Counted from the first letter of the stretch, positions 1 to 9,118 are shown. The stretch is 64,000 nt of DNA from Candidatus Proximibacter danicus (GCA_016710885.1 JADJUC010000012.1:62001-126000), one strand, 5' to 3'. The notes: a model not told the origin generated them from the letters alone. Numbers and translations are program-made.

Positions 1-213
1 AGCGTCCGGAATGACCCGGTAGCCGAATTCCGCATAGCGCGCAGCATTCTGATTTGCATTGATCAGCAACTCGCCTACCTGCGGCGCAAAGCGGGCAATG
101 ACCTGATTCACCATGGGCAGCCCGTTCAGCTCCTGCAATCCCTTGTCGGTTCCACCCATGCGCCGTCCCAGGCCTCCTGCCAGGACAACGCCAGTAATTT
201 GTTCATGGCCCAC
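1..213 (-). CDS. mobA: Molybdenum cofactor guanylyltransferase MobA, partial (N-terminus)
   Basis: MobA attaches GMP to molybdopterin to make the guanine dinucleotide cofactor (MGD) that formate dehydrogenases need. The 71 visible codons start at a GTG and carry the family's nucleotide-binding signature near residues 11-26, LAGGLGRRMGGTDKGL. The rest of the gene lies beyond the window's left edge. A purine-rich GAGAGGG lies upstream of the GTG. The gene is divergent from fdnG, whose product uses this cofactor. The family call is firm because of the signature; the exact start is less sure. Confidence 0.85.
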   Translation of the reverse strand, partial: MGHEQITGVVLAGGLGRRMGGTDKGLQELNGLPMVNQVIARFAPQVGELLINANQNAARYAEFGYRVIPDA

Positions 214-310
214 GATCGTTTTGCCCTCTCATCGATTTTTGCCAGCCCCTCCGCTTGAAGGCTGCCGACGGATGGTATCGCAGCCAGCGGAAAACGAGCG
301 CCGCCAGCAG

Positions 311-357
311 TGCAGACAAATTGTCGCAGTGCACATAGCTTTGTTGGACAAAATGGC
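311..357. promoter_or_regulatory. Putative enhancer (upstream activating) sites for the fdn promoter
   Basis: Two dyads lie 70-115 bp upstream of the sigma-54-like promoter: GACAAATTGTC at 315-325 and TTTGTTGGACAAA at 340-352. The second overlaps the 10-mer ACAAAATGGC (348-357), which recurs at 405-414. Spacing and symmetry suit an enhancer-binding activator of the NtrC/FhlA type. Which activator binds is not shown, and no such gene is in the window. Confidence 0.4.
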
Positions 358-423
358 CCATCTTGCTTAAAGGCGCATCTAGGCCGAGAAAAAAGACCAT
401 TGAAACAAAATGGCTTTATTTTC

Positions 424-439
424 TGGCACGAAACGTGCA
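424..439 (+). promoter_or_regulatory. Sigma-54 (RpoN) promoter for fdnGHI
   Basis: The sequence TGGCACGAAACGTGCA matches the sigma-54 consensus TGGCACRNNNNTTGCW at 15 of 16 positions, with the GG and GC elements correctly spaced. It lies 60 bp upstream of the fdnG start. Sigma-54 control of formate dehydrogenase has precedent in the FhlA regulon. Transcription would be activator dependent. Confidence 0.75.
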
Positions 440-499
440 GCAAGTTCCGTCGGCATTCGCCCCGACGGGTGTGCGCCAAAACAACCAAGGAGGGAATTC

Positions 500-3400
500 A
501 TGCAAGTGAACAGGCGGCAGTTCTTCAAGATCTGCTCCGCCGGGCTGGGGGGGTCGTCCATTGCGGTAATGGGCTTCTCACCGACTGCAGCCCTGGCAGA
601 GGTGCGGACTTACAAGCTCGCCCGCGCAACCGAGACACGGAGCACCTGTCCGTATTGCTCAGTAGCGTGCGGTCTTTTGGTGTATTCGACAGGCGACAGA
701 TCGAAAAACTCGCAAAGCGAGATCATCCACGTCGAAGGCGATCCGGATAATCCTGTCAACCGTGGCACGCTGTGTCCGAAGGGCGCGGGCGTCCGGGACA
801 TGATGCAAAGCAAGGATCGCCTGAAGTGGCCGGAAGTGCGCGAACCCGGCACCAATGAGTGGAAGCGTATCTCGTGGCACGATGCCATCGAACGCATCAC
901 CAAACACATGAAGGCTGACCGCGACAAGAACTTCGTAACGCAGAACAAGGACGGCGTGACGGTGAACCGTTGGCCGACTTTTGCTGCGCTGGCGGCTTCT
1001 GCAGCGACCAATGAAGGCGGTTACATCACGGTCAAGATGTTGCGTACGCTTGGCGTAACGCAGCTCGACACACAGGCACGTATTTGACACGCTCCCACGG
1101 TGGCCAGTCTGGCTCCGAGTTTTGGGCGTGGTGCAATGACCAACCATTGGGTTGATTTCAAGAACGCTGACGTTGTCTGGGTCATGGGCGGCAACCCCGC
1201 CGAAGCGCACCCCTGCGGCTTCAAGTGGGTGATCGAAGCGAAGAAGCGCGCAAGGCGAAGCTGATCGTCGTCGACCCGCGCTTCAACCGCACGGCAGCCG
1301 TTGCCGATATTTATGCGCCGATCCGTCCGGGCAGCAACATTGCCTTCTTCGGTGGCGTCATCAACTACCTGCTGTCGAACGACAAGATCCATCACGACTA
1401 CGTCAAGCACTACACGAACGCCGCGTTCCTGATCGATCCCGGCTTCGGTTTCGACGATGGCCTCTTCTCGGGCTACGACGAAGTCAAGCGCAGCTACGGT
1501 AGCAAGGACACCTGGAAGTACCAGATGGGCGCCGACGGGTTCGCCAAGATCGACGATACCCTGCAGGATCCGAACTGCGTCTTCCAGCTGATGAAGAAGC
1601 ACTATTCGCGCTACACGCCCGAGATGGTCAACAAGGTGTGCGGCACGCCGAAGGATGCTTTCCTCAAGGTCTGCGAAATCGTCGCCACCACTGCAGCCGC
1701 CAACAAGACCCTGAGCTATCTGTATGCGCTGGGCCTGACCGAGCACTCGAACGGTTCGCAGAACATCCGTTGCGCAGCAATGATCCAGCTCCTGCTCGGC
1801 AACATGGGCATGGCCGGCGGCGGCATCAACGCGCTGCGTGGTCACTCGAACGTGCAAGGCATCACCGACATGTGCCTGTATGCGCAGACGCTGCCGGGCT
1901 ATCTCGGCGCGCCAACCGATGGTGACAAGGACTTTGCCACCTACGTTGCAAAGCGCACGCCTAAGGCGCTGCGTCCGGGTCAGATGAACTTCCCGCAGAA
2001 CTTCCCGAAGTGGTTCGTCAGCCTGACCAAGGCCTGGTACGGGAACGCCGCGACGAAGGAAACCAACTTCGCCTACGACTACTTCCCGAAACTGGGCGGT
2101 GCGTCGGATGCGCTGTCGATCTTCAACGACATGTTCCATGGCAAGGTCAATGGCTTCTTCTGCCAGGGCTTCAACCCGCTGGCCTCGCTGCCGAACAAGA
2201 AGAAGGTCGGCGATGCGCTGGCGAAGCTGAAGTACATGATCGTCATCGATCCGCTGGCCACCGACACCTCCGAGTTCTGGAAGCCGCACGGCGAGTTCAA
2301 CGAAGTCGACCCGAGCAAGATCGCGACCGAGGTCTTCCGTCTGCCGGCCACCTTCTTCGCCGAAACCTCAGGCACGCTGACCAACTCCGGTCGCGTCGTG
2401 CAGTGGGGCTGGAAGGCCGCCAATGCACCGGGCGACTCGAAGGATGACGCCGAAATCGTGGCCGAGATTTTCCTTACGCTGCGCGCAATGTACGCCAAGG
2501 AAGGCGGCGCCTTCCCCGACGCTATCCGCGACCTTACGTGGGCCTACAACCAGCCGTTCAGCCCGTCGCCCGAGGAAGTACTCCGGGAAATCAACGGCAA
2601 GGCACTGGTCGATCTCACCGTCCCGAAGGATCCGACCAAGATCCTGTTCAAAGCCGGCGATCAGTTGCCCAGCTTTGGCTTCCTGCGCGATGACGGTTCG
2701 ACCTCCTGCGGCAACTGGATCTACTGCGGCACCTGGTCGCAAGCGGGCAACAATACCGCCCGCCGCGATAACAGTGACCCATCCGGCCTCGGCCAGACGC
2801 TGAACTGGGGCTTCTCGTGGCCGGTGAACCGCCGCATCCTCTACAACCGCGCCTCCGCCGACCTTCAGGGCAAGCCCTGGGATAGCTCACGGACGGTACT
2901 GAAGTGGACGGGCAAGGCCTGGGGCGGCAACGACGTTCCCGATATGCGTCCGAATGCGGCGCCAGAAGAGTACGTGATGCCGTTCATCATGACGCCGGAA
3001 GGTGTCGGCCGCCTGTTCTCGCGCGAGATTATGGCCGATGGCCCGCTCCCGGAGCATTACGAGCCGTTCGAGTCGCCGATCGACAACAACCCGCTGCATC
3101 CCAAGGTCAAGTCGAACCCGGTCGCACGCGTCTACAAGGCGGACATGGAGGCCTTCGGTACGGCCAAGGACTTCCCGTACGTTGCTACCACCTACCGCCT
3201 GGTCGAGCACTTCCATTTCTGGACCAAGTACTCGCAGGCGAACGCCATCGTGCAACCGGAACAGTTCGTCGAGATCGGCGAGGCACTGGCGAAGGAGAAA
3301 GGCATCAAGGCTGGCGACAGGGTCAAGGTGCGCTCCAACCGCGGCTTCATCAAGGCCGTGGCGGTCGTCACCAAGCGCATCAAGTCGCTTGAAGTCGACG

Positions 3401-3558
3401 GCAAGCAGGTGCACACCATCGGCATTCCGATTCACTGGGGATTCAAGGGGACGGCGAAGCCTGGCTTCATCACCAACACCCTGACCCCGTATGTCGGTGA
3501 CGCCAATACGCAGACGCCGGAATACAAGGCGTTCCTTGTTAACGTCGAGAAGATCTAA
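500..3558 (+). CDS. fdnG: Formate dehydrogenase major subunit, selenocysteine-containing; one frame break
   Basis: This is the catalytic alpha subunit of a respiratory, periplasm-facing formate dehydrogenase that oxidises formate to CO2 at a Mo-bis-MGD centre. The ATG at 500 follows a strong AAGGAGGG and opens a Tat signal (NRRQFFK, residues 4-10). Cys50, Cys53, Cys57 and Cys92 form the 4Fe-4S site. An in-frame TGA at 1085-1087 falls at residue 196, the position of Sec in E. coli FdnG, and is followed by His. A SECIS-like hairpin sits downstream. The frame is lost near 1247-1252: the text runs to WVIEAKKR, then continues as AKLIVVDPRFNRT one base out of phase. Restoring one base gives 1019 residues, the normal family length. 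The gene heads the operon fdnG-fdnH-fdnI. I judge the break more likely a sequence error than a true mutation. Confidence 0.9.
1085..1125 (+). promoter_or_regulatory. Bacterial SECIS element for Sec196 of FdnG
   Basis: The in-frame TGA (1085-1087) is followed after exactly 15 nt by a short stem, GCCA-GTC-TGGC (1103-1113), whose loop carries the G-U that SelB recognises. In E. coli fdhF the corresponding element is also UGA, 15 nt, then a GCA-GGUC-UGC hairpin. A cognate selA, selB and selC follow in the same cluster. Confidence 0.8.
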
Positions 3559-3569
3559 GGAGAACTGTT

Positions 3570-4457
3570 ATGGCATTGCAATCGCTAGACATCAAACAGC
3601 GCTCCGCGACCACGACGCCATCGCCCCAGGCGCGGCAGACGATGGAGATCGCCAAGTTGATCGACGTTTCCGCCTGTATCGGCTGCAAGGCCTGTCAGGT
3701 GGCGTGCATGGAGTGGAACGACGTACGCGACGAGGTGGGTAGCTGTCACGGCATCTACGACAACCCGGTGGATCTCACCGAGAACTCGTGGACCGTCATG
3801 CGCTACGCCGAGGTTGAGGAACAGGGCAAGCTGGAGTGGCTGATCCGCAAGGACGGCTGCATGCACTGCTCCGATCCTGGCTGCCTCAAGGCCTGCCCGT
3901 CCCCCGGCGCGATCATTCAGTACGCCAACGGGATTGTGGATTTCAACCAGGAAAACTGCATCGGCTGTGGCTACTGCGTGACGGGTTGCCCGTTCAACGT
4001 CCCCCGCATCTCCAAGAAGGACAGCAAGGCGTACAAGTGCACGCTCTGTTCCGACCGGGTTGCGGTCAACCAGGCCCCCGCCTGCGCGAAGGCCTGCCCG
4101 ACCGGAGCAATCCAGTTCGGCAGCAAGGAGGACATGAAGGACTACGCCGCCAAGCGCATCACCGACCTCAAGGAACGTGGCTACGACAAGGCCGGTCTGT
4201 ACGATCCGGCAGGGGTGGGCGGTACGCACGTCATGTACGTGCTACACCACGCCGACAAGCCGAACCTGTACTCCGGTCTGCCGGCCAACCCGAGCATCAG
4301 CTCGCTGGTGACAATGTGGAAGGGGGCAACCAAGCCCTTGGCCGCGCTGGCACTGGCGGGTGTCGCTCTGGGCAGCCTGTTCCATTATGTGATGAAAGGT
4401 CCGAACGAAGGCTCGAAAGAGATTGAGAAGGAAATCGAGAAGGAGGACGCACAATGA
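3570..4457 (+). CDS. fdnH: Formate dehydrogenase iron-sulfur (beta) subunit
   Basis: The beta subunit carries electrons from the FdnG active site to the membrane cytochrome through four 4Fe-4S clusters. Four cysteine clusters are visible, starting with CIGCKACQVAC (residues 36-46), then CMHCSDPGCLKACP, CIGCGYCVTGCP and CTLC...CAKACP. A single hydrophobic segment near residues 253-275 anchors the C-terminus, as in FdnH and FdoH. The length of 295 is typical. The gene starts 11 bp after fdnG behind AAGGAGA and overlaps fdnI by 4 bp. Confidence 0.95.
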   Translation: MALQSLDIKQRSATTTPSPQARQTMEIAKLIDVSACIGCKACQVACMEWNDVRDEVGSCHGIYDNPVDLTENSWTVMRYAEVEEQGKLEWLIRKDGCMHCSDPGCLKACPSPGAIIQYANGIVDFNQENCIGCGYCVTGCPFNVPRISKKDSKAYKCTLCSDRVAVNQAPACAKACPTGAIQFGSKEDMKDYAAKRITDLKERGYDKAGLYDPAGVGGTHVMYVLHHADKPNLYSGLPANPSISSLVTMWKGATKPLAALALAGVALGSLFHYVMKGPNEGSKEIEKEIEKEDAQ

Positions 4458-5074
4458 TCCGCGATCCAAAAGATCTGAAGCGTTACGATGCGGGCGAACG
4501 GGCCAACCACTGGGTAGTGGGTATCTCGTTCATCCTCCTCGCCCTTTCCGGCCTGGCCTTCTTCCACCCGGCGTTCTTCCCGCTGACGCAGCTGTTCGGC
4601 GGTGGAACCTGGGCGCGCATCCTGCATCCGTACATCGGCGTCTTCATGGCCTTCTTCTTCGTTCTCCTGTTCCTGCGTTTTCGCAAGCTGAACAAGATGA
4701 CGGACGCCGACCGCGAATGGCTGTCGCGCGCGAAGGAAATGATGGACGGCAACGACCACAACATGCCTGAGCAGGGGAAGTACAACGGCGGCCAGAAGAT
4801 GATGTTCTGGTGGATGACGATCTGCATGGTGGCGATGACCGTTTCCGGTGTTTTCATCTGGAAGGCACAGTTCACCGTGCCAATCGACCTCGCGCGCATC
4901 GGCGCCGTGGTTCACGCCGTTGTCGGCGCCATCATGATCGCCATGATCATGGTGCACGTGTATGCCGCGATCTGGACCAAGGGCACCATCCGCGCCATGT
5001 GGTACGGCACGGTCACCCGCGCCTGGGCCAAGCAGCATCACCGCGCCTGGTATCGTCAGATGACTGGCAAGTAA
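4454..5074 (+). CDS. fdnI: Formate dehydrogenase cytochrome b556 (gamma) subunit
   Basis: This integral membrane di-haem cytochrome b passes electrons from FdnH to quinone. Four hydrophobic segments are visible (about residues 20-40, 52-75, 115-135 and 150-172), with histidines in the first (NHWVVG) and fourth (MVHVYAAIW) regions fitting haem ligation. At 206 residues it is close to the family norm. The start overlaps the fdnH stop (ATGA), and a terminator follows, so fdnGHI is a transcription unit. Confidence 0.93.
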   Translation: MIRDPKDLKRYDAGERANHWVVGISFILLALSGLAFFHPAFFPLTQLFGGGTWARILHPYIGVFMAFFFVLLFLRFRKLNKMTDADREWLSRAKEMMDGNDHNMPEQGKYNGGQKMMFWWMTICMVAMTVSGVFIWKAQFTVPIDLARIGAVVHAVVGAIMIAMIMVHVYAAIWTKGTIRAMWYGTVTRAWAKQHHRAWYRQMTGK

Positions 5075-5094
5075 GCCGGTCTTGTGTTTGAAGT

Positions 5095-5129
5095 AACCCG
5101 CGGCGATACTCGTCGCGGGTTCTTTTTTT
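5095..5129 (+). terminator. Rho-independent terminator after fdnI
   Basis: AACCCGCG (5095-5102) pairs with CGCGGGTT (5114-5121), the stem can extend inward with a G-T wobble, and a run of seven T follows (5123-5129). It separates fdnGHI from fdhE. Confidence 0.9.
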
Positions 5130-5138
5130 GTTGAGAAC

Positions 5139-6053
5139 ATGGATACCAAACCGATTACCTTCAATCCGCCGACCGAAGAAGCGCCAACCATCCTGCTGCC
5201 GGTGGTTGCCAGCCTCTTTGCCGATCGTGCAGAACGTTTTTCCACGCTGGCCGAAGGGCACAGCCTGGCTGACTGGCTGCGTTTTCTCGGCGACGTCACG
5301 CGCGCCCAGCACGCCGCACTGCAGCAACTGCCGCCGCTCGAACTGCCGCCGGCTGCCACCATCGAACAGGCGCTTACGCACGGCATGCCGCCGCTCAATG
5401 CCAGCGCACTGACGCGGCCCGCAGCCTGGCGCGATGCCCTGCACCAGATCGTTGACGCCCTGTTGCCGGGCGCCCCCACACAAACCCGCGACATCCTGAC
5501 CACCCTGCGCGCCGCGCCGGATGCGCGCCTTGAAACACTGGCCGATGCCTTGCTGAAAGAGGGGGCTCCAGATTCCGATGCCGCCGCCGGCGAGTTGCCG
5601 CTGGTCGCGGCGGCACTGCAGGTGGTGTGGACTCGTCTGGCCAGCCAGCTTGACGCCAGCCAATTGAAGCCACTGGAAACACCCAATGTTTGCCCCTGCT
5701 GCGGCAGCCTGCCGGTCGGCAGCGTCGTCCGGCTCGGCGAGGCGGTCAACAACCTGCGCTATCTCCACTGTTCGCTTTGCAACAGCGAATGGAATGTAGC
5801 CCGTGCCACTTGCACGACTTGTGGCGACGAAAAGGGCCTGGCCGTGCAGCAGATTGAAGGTTCCAGCGGCAGCATGCGCGCTGAAACCTGCGACAGCTGC
5901 AAGAGCTACCTGAAAATCGCCTATCAGGAAAAAGACCCGAAGGTTGACCCGGTTGCCGATGACCTGGCCACCCTGGCGCTTGACCTCCTGGTCGACGATG
6001 CTGGCTTTTCACGTAGCGGTCCAAACCTGCTTCTGGTTAACGCCGCCGGATAA
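5139..6053 (+). CDS. fdhE: Formate dehydrogenase accessory protein FdhE
   Basis: FdhE is a cytoplasmic maturation factor for Tat-exported formate dehydrogenases. It binds iron through rubredoxin-like zinc-ribbon motifs. The C-terminal half shows the expected cysteine pairs CPCCGS, CSLCNSEWN, CTTCGDEKG and CDSCKSY, and the length of 304 matches the family. It starts just after the fdn terminator, so it may be transcribed separately or by read-through. It is followed by selA with a 44 bp gap. The call is firm. Confidence 0.95.
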   Translation: MDTKPITFNPPTEEAPTILLPVVASLFADRAERFSTLAEGHSLADWLRFLGDVTRAQHAALQQLPPLELPPAATIEQALTHGMPPLNASALTRPAAWRDALHQIVDALLPGAPTQTRDILTTLRAAPDARLETLADALLKEGAPDSDAAAGELPLVAAALQVVWTRLASQLDASQLKPLETPNVCPCCGSLPVGSVVRLGEAVNNLRYLHCSLCNSEWNVARATCTTCGDEKGLAVQQIEGSSGSMRAETCDSCKSYLKIAYQEKDPKVDPVADDLATLALDLLVDDAGFSRSGPNLLLVNAAG

Positions 6054-6097
6054 GCCGACGCTTTCCTCAACCTTTCTGCCCGGTCCGGGTGAAAGCC

Positions 6098-7516
6098 ATG
6101 ACAAAACACACGCTCTCGCAACTCCCTTCCGTCGATCGCCTGCTGGCCCTGCCTGCCCTCGTGGCCGCCATCGCCAACCACGGACGCCAGCCGATCACCG
6201 ACTGTACCCGCGCCGAACTGGCCGCCGCCCGAGAACTGGTGCGTGCCGGCCACCCGCCGCCCGACCCCGAGGCGCTGGCGGCAAGCATCGTCGAACGCGC
6301 CGGCAAACTCGCCCGGCCGAATCTGCGGCCGGTATTCAATCTCTCCGGCACCGTACTGCATACCAACCTCGGCCGCGCACTGCTGGCGAAGGAAGCCGTT
6401 GAGGCGATGACCGTCGCCGCCACCTCTCCCTGTGCGCTCGAATACGATATCGCTGACGGTGGGCGTGGCGACCGCGACTCGCTGGTCGAGCCGCTGCTGG
6501 CCGAGATCATGGCCGCTTCGATGGGGGAGAAAGCCAAGGAGTTCGCGGCAACCATCGTGAATAACAACGCCGCTGCCGTGCTGCTGGCGCTCGATACGCT
6601 GGTCAAGGGCAAGGAGGCCGTCGTCTCGCGCGGCGAACTGGTCGAGATCGGCGGCGCCTTCCGCGTACCGGACATCATGCGCCGCGCCGGTGCCAAGCTG
6701 GTCGAGATCGGCACCACCAACCGCACGCACGCCAAGGACTACGCCGAGGCGATCACGGCCAAGACGGCGCTGCTGATGAAGGTGCACACCTCGAACTACG
6801 CCGTCGTCGGCTTCACCAAGGTGGTCGACGAAGCCGAGATCGCCGCCATCGCGCACGAGCACGGCCTGCCCTTCATGGTCGACCTCGGCAGCGGCACATT
6901 GACTGACTTCGCGCGCTGGAACCTGCCCAAGGAGCCGACGCCGCAGGACTCGCTGGCTGCCGGCGCCGACCTCGTCACCTTTTCCGGCGACAAGCTGCTC
7001 GGCGGCCCGCAGGCCGGCTTCATCGTCGGCCGCAAGGATCTGATCGCCAGGATCAAGAAGAATCCACTCAAGCGTGCGCTGCGTGTCGGCAAGATCACGC
7101 TGGCCGCGCTGGAAGCGACGCTGCGTCTTTACCGCGACCCGGATCGCCTCGCCCAGCGCCTGCCGACCCTGCACCTGCTCACTCGCAGCGAACACGACAT
7201 CGCCGCACAGGCCGAGCGTCTATGCCCGGTCGTCGCCGATTTCGCCGGCGAGACTTCGACGGTCTCAATCGAACCGGCGATGAGCCAGATCGGCAGCGGC
7301 GCGCTACCGGTCGAGCGGCTGGCTTCTGCCGCGCTGGTCATTCGCTACCCCGGCAAGCGGCCGGGCAAACAACTGGCGGTGCTTGAGGAAAGGCTGCGCG
7401 GGTTGCCGCAACCGGTGATCGGACGGATTGCCGACGATGCGCTGCGGTTGGACTTGCGCTGTCTGGATGTGGTGGATGAGGAAAGGTTTGTGACGCAGTT
7501 GAGGGAAACGTCGTAG
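6098..7516 (+). CDS. selA: L-seryl-tRNA(Sec) selenium transferase
   Basis: SelA converts Ser-tRNA(Sec) to Sec-tRNA(Sec) using selenophosphate and PLP. The sequence has the family hallmarks RPVFNLSGTVLHTNLGRALL, ALEYDI and the PLP-lysine segment FSGDKLLGGPQAG. I chose the ATG at 6098; an in-frame GTG lies 9 bp upstream at 6089, and neither has a strong ribosome site. At 472 residues it is of normal size. It supports the Sec codon in fdnG. The usual partner selB lies 2 kb downstream, separated by an oxidoreductase and a nuclease gene. Confidence 0.95.
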   Translation: MTKHTLSQLPSVDRLLALPALVAAIANHGRQPITDCTRAELAAARELVRAGHPPPDPEALAASIVERAGKLARPNLRPVFNLSGTVLHTNLGRALLAKEAVEAMTVAATSPCALEYDIADGGRGDRDSLVEPLLAEIMAASMGEKAKEFAATIVNNNAAAVLLALDTLVKGKEAVVSRGELVEIGGAFRVPDIMRRAGAKLVEIGTTNRTHAKDYAEAITAKTALLMKVHTSNYAVVGFTKVVDEAEIAAIAHEHGLPFMVDLGSGTLTDFARWNLPKEPTPQDSLAAGADLVTFSGDKLLGGPQAGFIVGRKDLIARIKKNPLKRALRVGKITLAALEATLRLYRDPDRLAQRLPTLHLLTRSEHDIAAQAERLCPVVADFAGETSTVSIEPAMSQIGSGALPVERLASAALVIRYPGKRPGKQLAVLEERLRGLPQPVIGRIADDALRLDLRCLDVVDEERFVTQLRETS

Positions 7517-7528
7517 CGCCGTACATGG

Positions 7529-7631
7529 TTCGATACGCGCCTAAGGCGCTACTCACCACGAACGGAACGCCCTCAGGCGCAAACTCCGTTCGTCCTGAGT
7601 GGTGCGAAGCACCATATCGAAGGATGAGCGG
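7529..7631. repeat. Palindromic dispersed repeat, copy pair A
   Basis: Two facing units lie here: 7529-7566 (minus orientation, TTCGATACGCGCC...) and 7585-7631 (plus orientation, TCCGTTCGTCCTGAGTGG...). The unit has the form CCGTTCGT-CCT/GGT-GAGTAGC, a small hairpin, then GCGTATCGAAGG. Related units occur at 9446-9568 and 19379-19527. No transposase is adjacent. Confidence 0.75.
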
Positions 7632-7649
7632 CGTGAAGTCAAAAATTAC

Positions 7650-7742
7650 GGAAACAGCCTCGCGCGGCGGTCTGCGTTACCGCCCGCTGTTTCCTCCGGC
7701 CCGGCAACGGGTGATTAAACCCGGAAGACTCCGCTTCCGGGT
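7650..7742 (+). promoter_or_regulatory. Structured RNA leader upstream of the flavoprotein gene, riboswitch-like
   Basis: Three hairpins follow one another. GGAAACAGC (7650-7658) pairs perfectly with GCTGTTTCC (7686-7694) and encloses an inner stem GGCGGT/ACCGCC. CCCG-GCAA-CGGG (7700-7711) is a GNRA-capped hairpin. ACCCGGAA (7719-7726) pairs with TTCCGGGT (7735-7742). CGGGT (7708-7712) can instead pair with ACCCG (7719-7723), so the last two stems compete. The ribosome site AAGGGAG follows directly. I recognise no known riboswitch family in it. Confidence 0.5.
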
Positions 7743-7765
7743 GGCTTACTGAAAAGGGAGACCAA

Positions 7766-9103
7766 ATGAAACTCGATCGTCGTCACTTCCTCGCCGCCAG
7801 CGGTGCACTTGCCGCCGGCACTGCGGTAGCCCAGGCCGCCAGCCCGCTGCCCTTCTTCATCAACACCCAGAACAACCCACTGCTGCCGCCGGTCAAGGGC
7901 AAGAAACGCGTCGTCGTCTGCGGTGGCGGCTGGGGCGGCGTCAGTGCGGCCAAGCACCTCAAGCAGAACGACCCGAACCTCGACGTGGTGATGCTCGAGC
8001 GCAACCCGGTTTTCTTCTCGTGCCCGATGAGCAACAAGTGGTTGATCGACATCGTCAACAGCGACTACCTGACCCACAGCTATCTGAAGACTGCCGACAA
8101 GTTCGGCTACACCTACATCCAGACCGAAGTCACCGGTTTCGAGCGCGAGAAGAAACGTGTGCTGACAGCACAGGGCTTCATCGACTACGACTACCTGGTC
8201 ATCGGCGCCGGCATCCGCTACAACTACGAAGCCTGGTTCGGCGACGACCGCCGCGCGGCCGCATACACCAAGGCGCACTTCCCCGCCGCCTATATCCCGA
8301 ATGCCGAGCACTACCAGTTGAAGCGCGGCATCCAGGAATTCACCGGCGGCGATCTGGTGATGACGTTACCGCCCCCGCCGCACCGCTGCCCGCCCTCACC
8401 CTACGAGCGCGCCTGCCTGATCGCCGCGAAGATCAAGCGCGACAAGATCAAGGGCCGCGTCATCATCCTCGACCCGAAGGAAAGCCCGCGCCCGATCACC
8501 GACGGTTTCCAGGAGGCGTTTGCCAACCTTTACAAGGACCAGATCACCTACGTGCCAAAGGCGGTGATCAAGGAAGTCGATCCGTTCAACAAGAAGATCG
8601 TCACCTCGGCCGGCGACTTCAGGTTCGACCACAGCATCCTGATGGCCCCGCACCAGGCCGGCGAGATGGCGTGGAAGGCCGGCGCCATCGGCAAGAATGC
8701 CGATGGCAAGCCGACCGGCTGGGCCAGCGTCGATCCACTCTTCCTGAACCTCAAGGACGACCCGGACACCTATGTCATCGGCGATGCTGTCGGCATCGTC
8801 TCACCGCAGTTCAACTTCTACCCGAAGGCCGGGCACGTCGCCAACGCCCACGGCAAGATCGTCGCCCGCTACATCGCCGACCGCGCCGCCGGCAAGACGC
8901 CGAAGGCCGACCTGCCGGACAACCTGTGCTTCATGATGGTCAACCTCGATCCCATCCAGGACATCGCCGTGCGCTTCAAGTATCACATTGACGAAAAAGG
9001 CGTGATCATCCAGGACCAGTTCGACGACAATTTCCGCACCGAAGAAATGGTGGTCGAAGACTTCGCCTGGGCCAAGCGCATGTATGGCGATATGTTTGGC
9101 TAA
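7766..9103 (+). CDS. FccB-like FAD-dependent sulfide dehydrogenase flavoprotein, exported
   Basis: This resembles the flavoprotein subunit of flavocytochrome c sulfide dehydrogenase, which oxidises sulfide in the periplasm. It opens with a Tat-type signal (DRRHFL, residues 4-9, cleavage near AQAA). A dinucleotide fold follows (VVVCGGGWGG, about 49-58). Cys86 in FFSCPMSN matches the FAD-attachment cysteine, and Cys208 (HRCPPSPYERA) and Cys387 (DNLCFMMV) match the redox pair. The last 60 residues fit the FCSD flavin-binding domain. No cytochrome subunit (fccA) is next to it. It sits between selA and selB behind a folded leader. The substrate may be sulfide or another sulfur or selenium species; that is not shown. 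Confidence 0.75.
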   Translation: MKLDRRHFLAASGALAAGTAVAQAASPLPFFINTQNNPLLPPVKGKKRVVVCGGGWGGVSAAKHLKQNDPNLDVVMLERNPVFFSCPMSNKWLIDIVNSDYLTHSYLKTADKFGYTYIQTEVTGFEREKKRVLTAQGFIDYDYLVIGAGIRYNYEAWFGDDRRAAAYTKAHFPAAYIPNAEHYQLKRGIQEFTGGDLVMTLPPPPHRCPPSPYERACLIAAKIKRDKIKGRVIILDPKESPRPITDGFQEAFANLYKDQITYVPKAVIKEVDPFNKKIVTSAGDFRFDHSILMAPHQAGEMAWKAGAIGKNADGKPTGWASVDPLFLNLKDDPDTYVIGDAVGIVSPQFNFYPKAGHVANAHGKIVARYIADRAAGKTPKADLPDNLCFMMVNLDPIQDIAVRFKYHIDEKGVIIQDQFDDNFRTEEMVVEDFAWAKRMYGDMFG

Positions 9104-9118
9104 AACCAGTTCGGCTAA

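Noticed and set aside
113..370. 85-codon plus-strand frame
   Set aside because: Antisense to mobA and covers the fdn regulatory region; no ribosome site or family pattern.
1021..2289. 422-codon open frame on the minus strand
   Set aside because: It is antisense to fdnG; the protein has no family-like pattern and reflects GC-rich third positions of the real gene.
4385..5752. 455-codon open frame on the minus strand
   Set aside because: Antisense to fdnI and fdhE and runs through the fdn terminator; low-complexity Ser/Arg/Ala text.
5924..7195. 423-codon minus-strand frame
   Set aside because: Shadow of selA, whose own motifs are conclusive.
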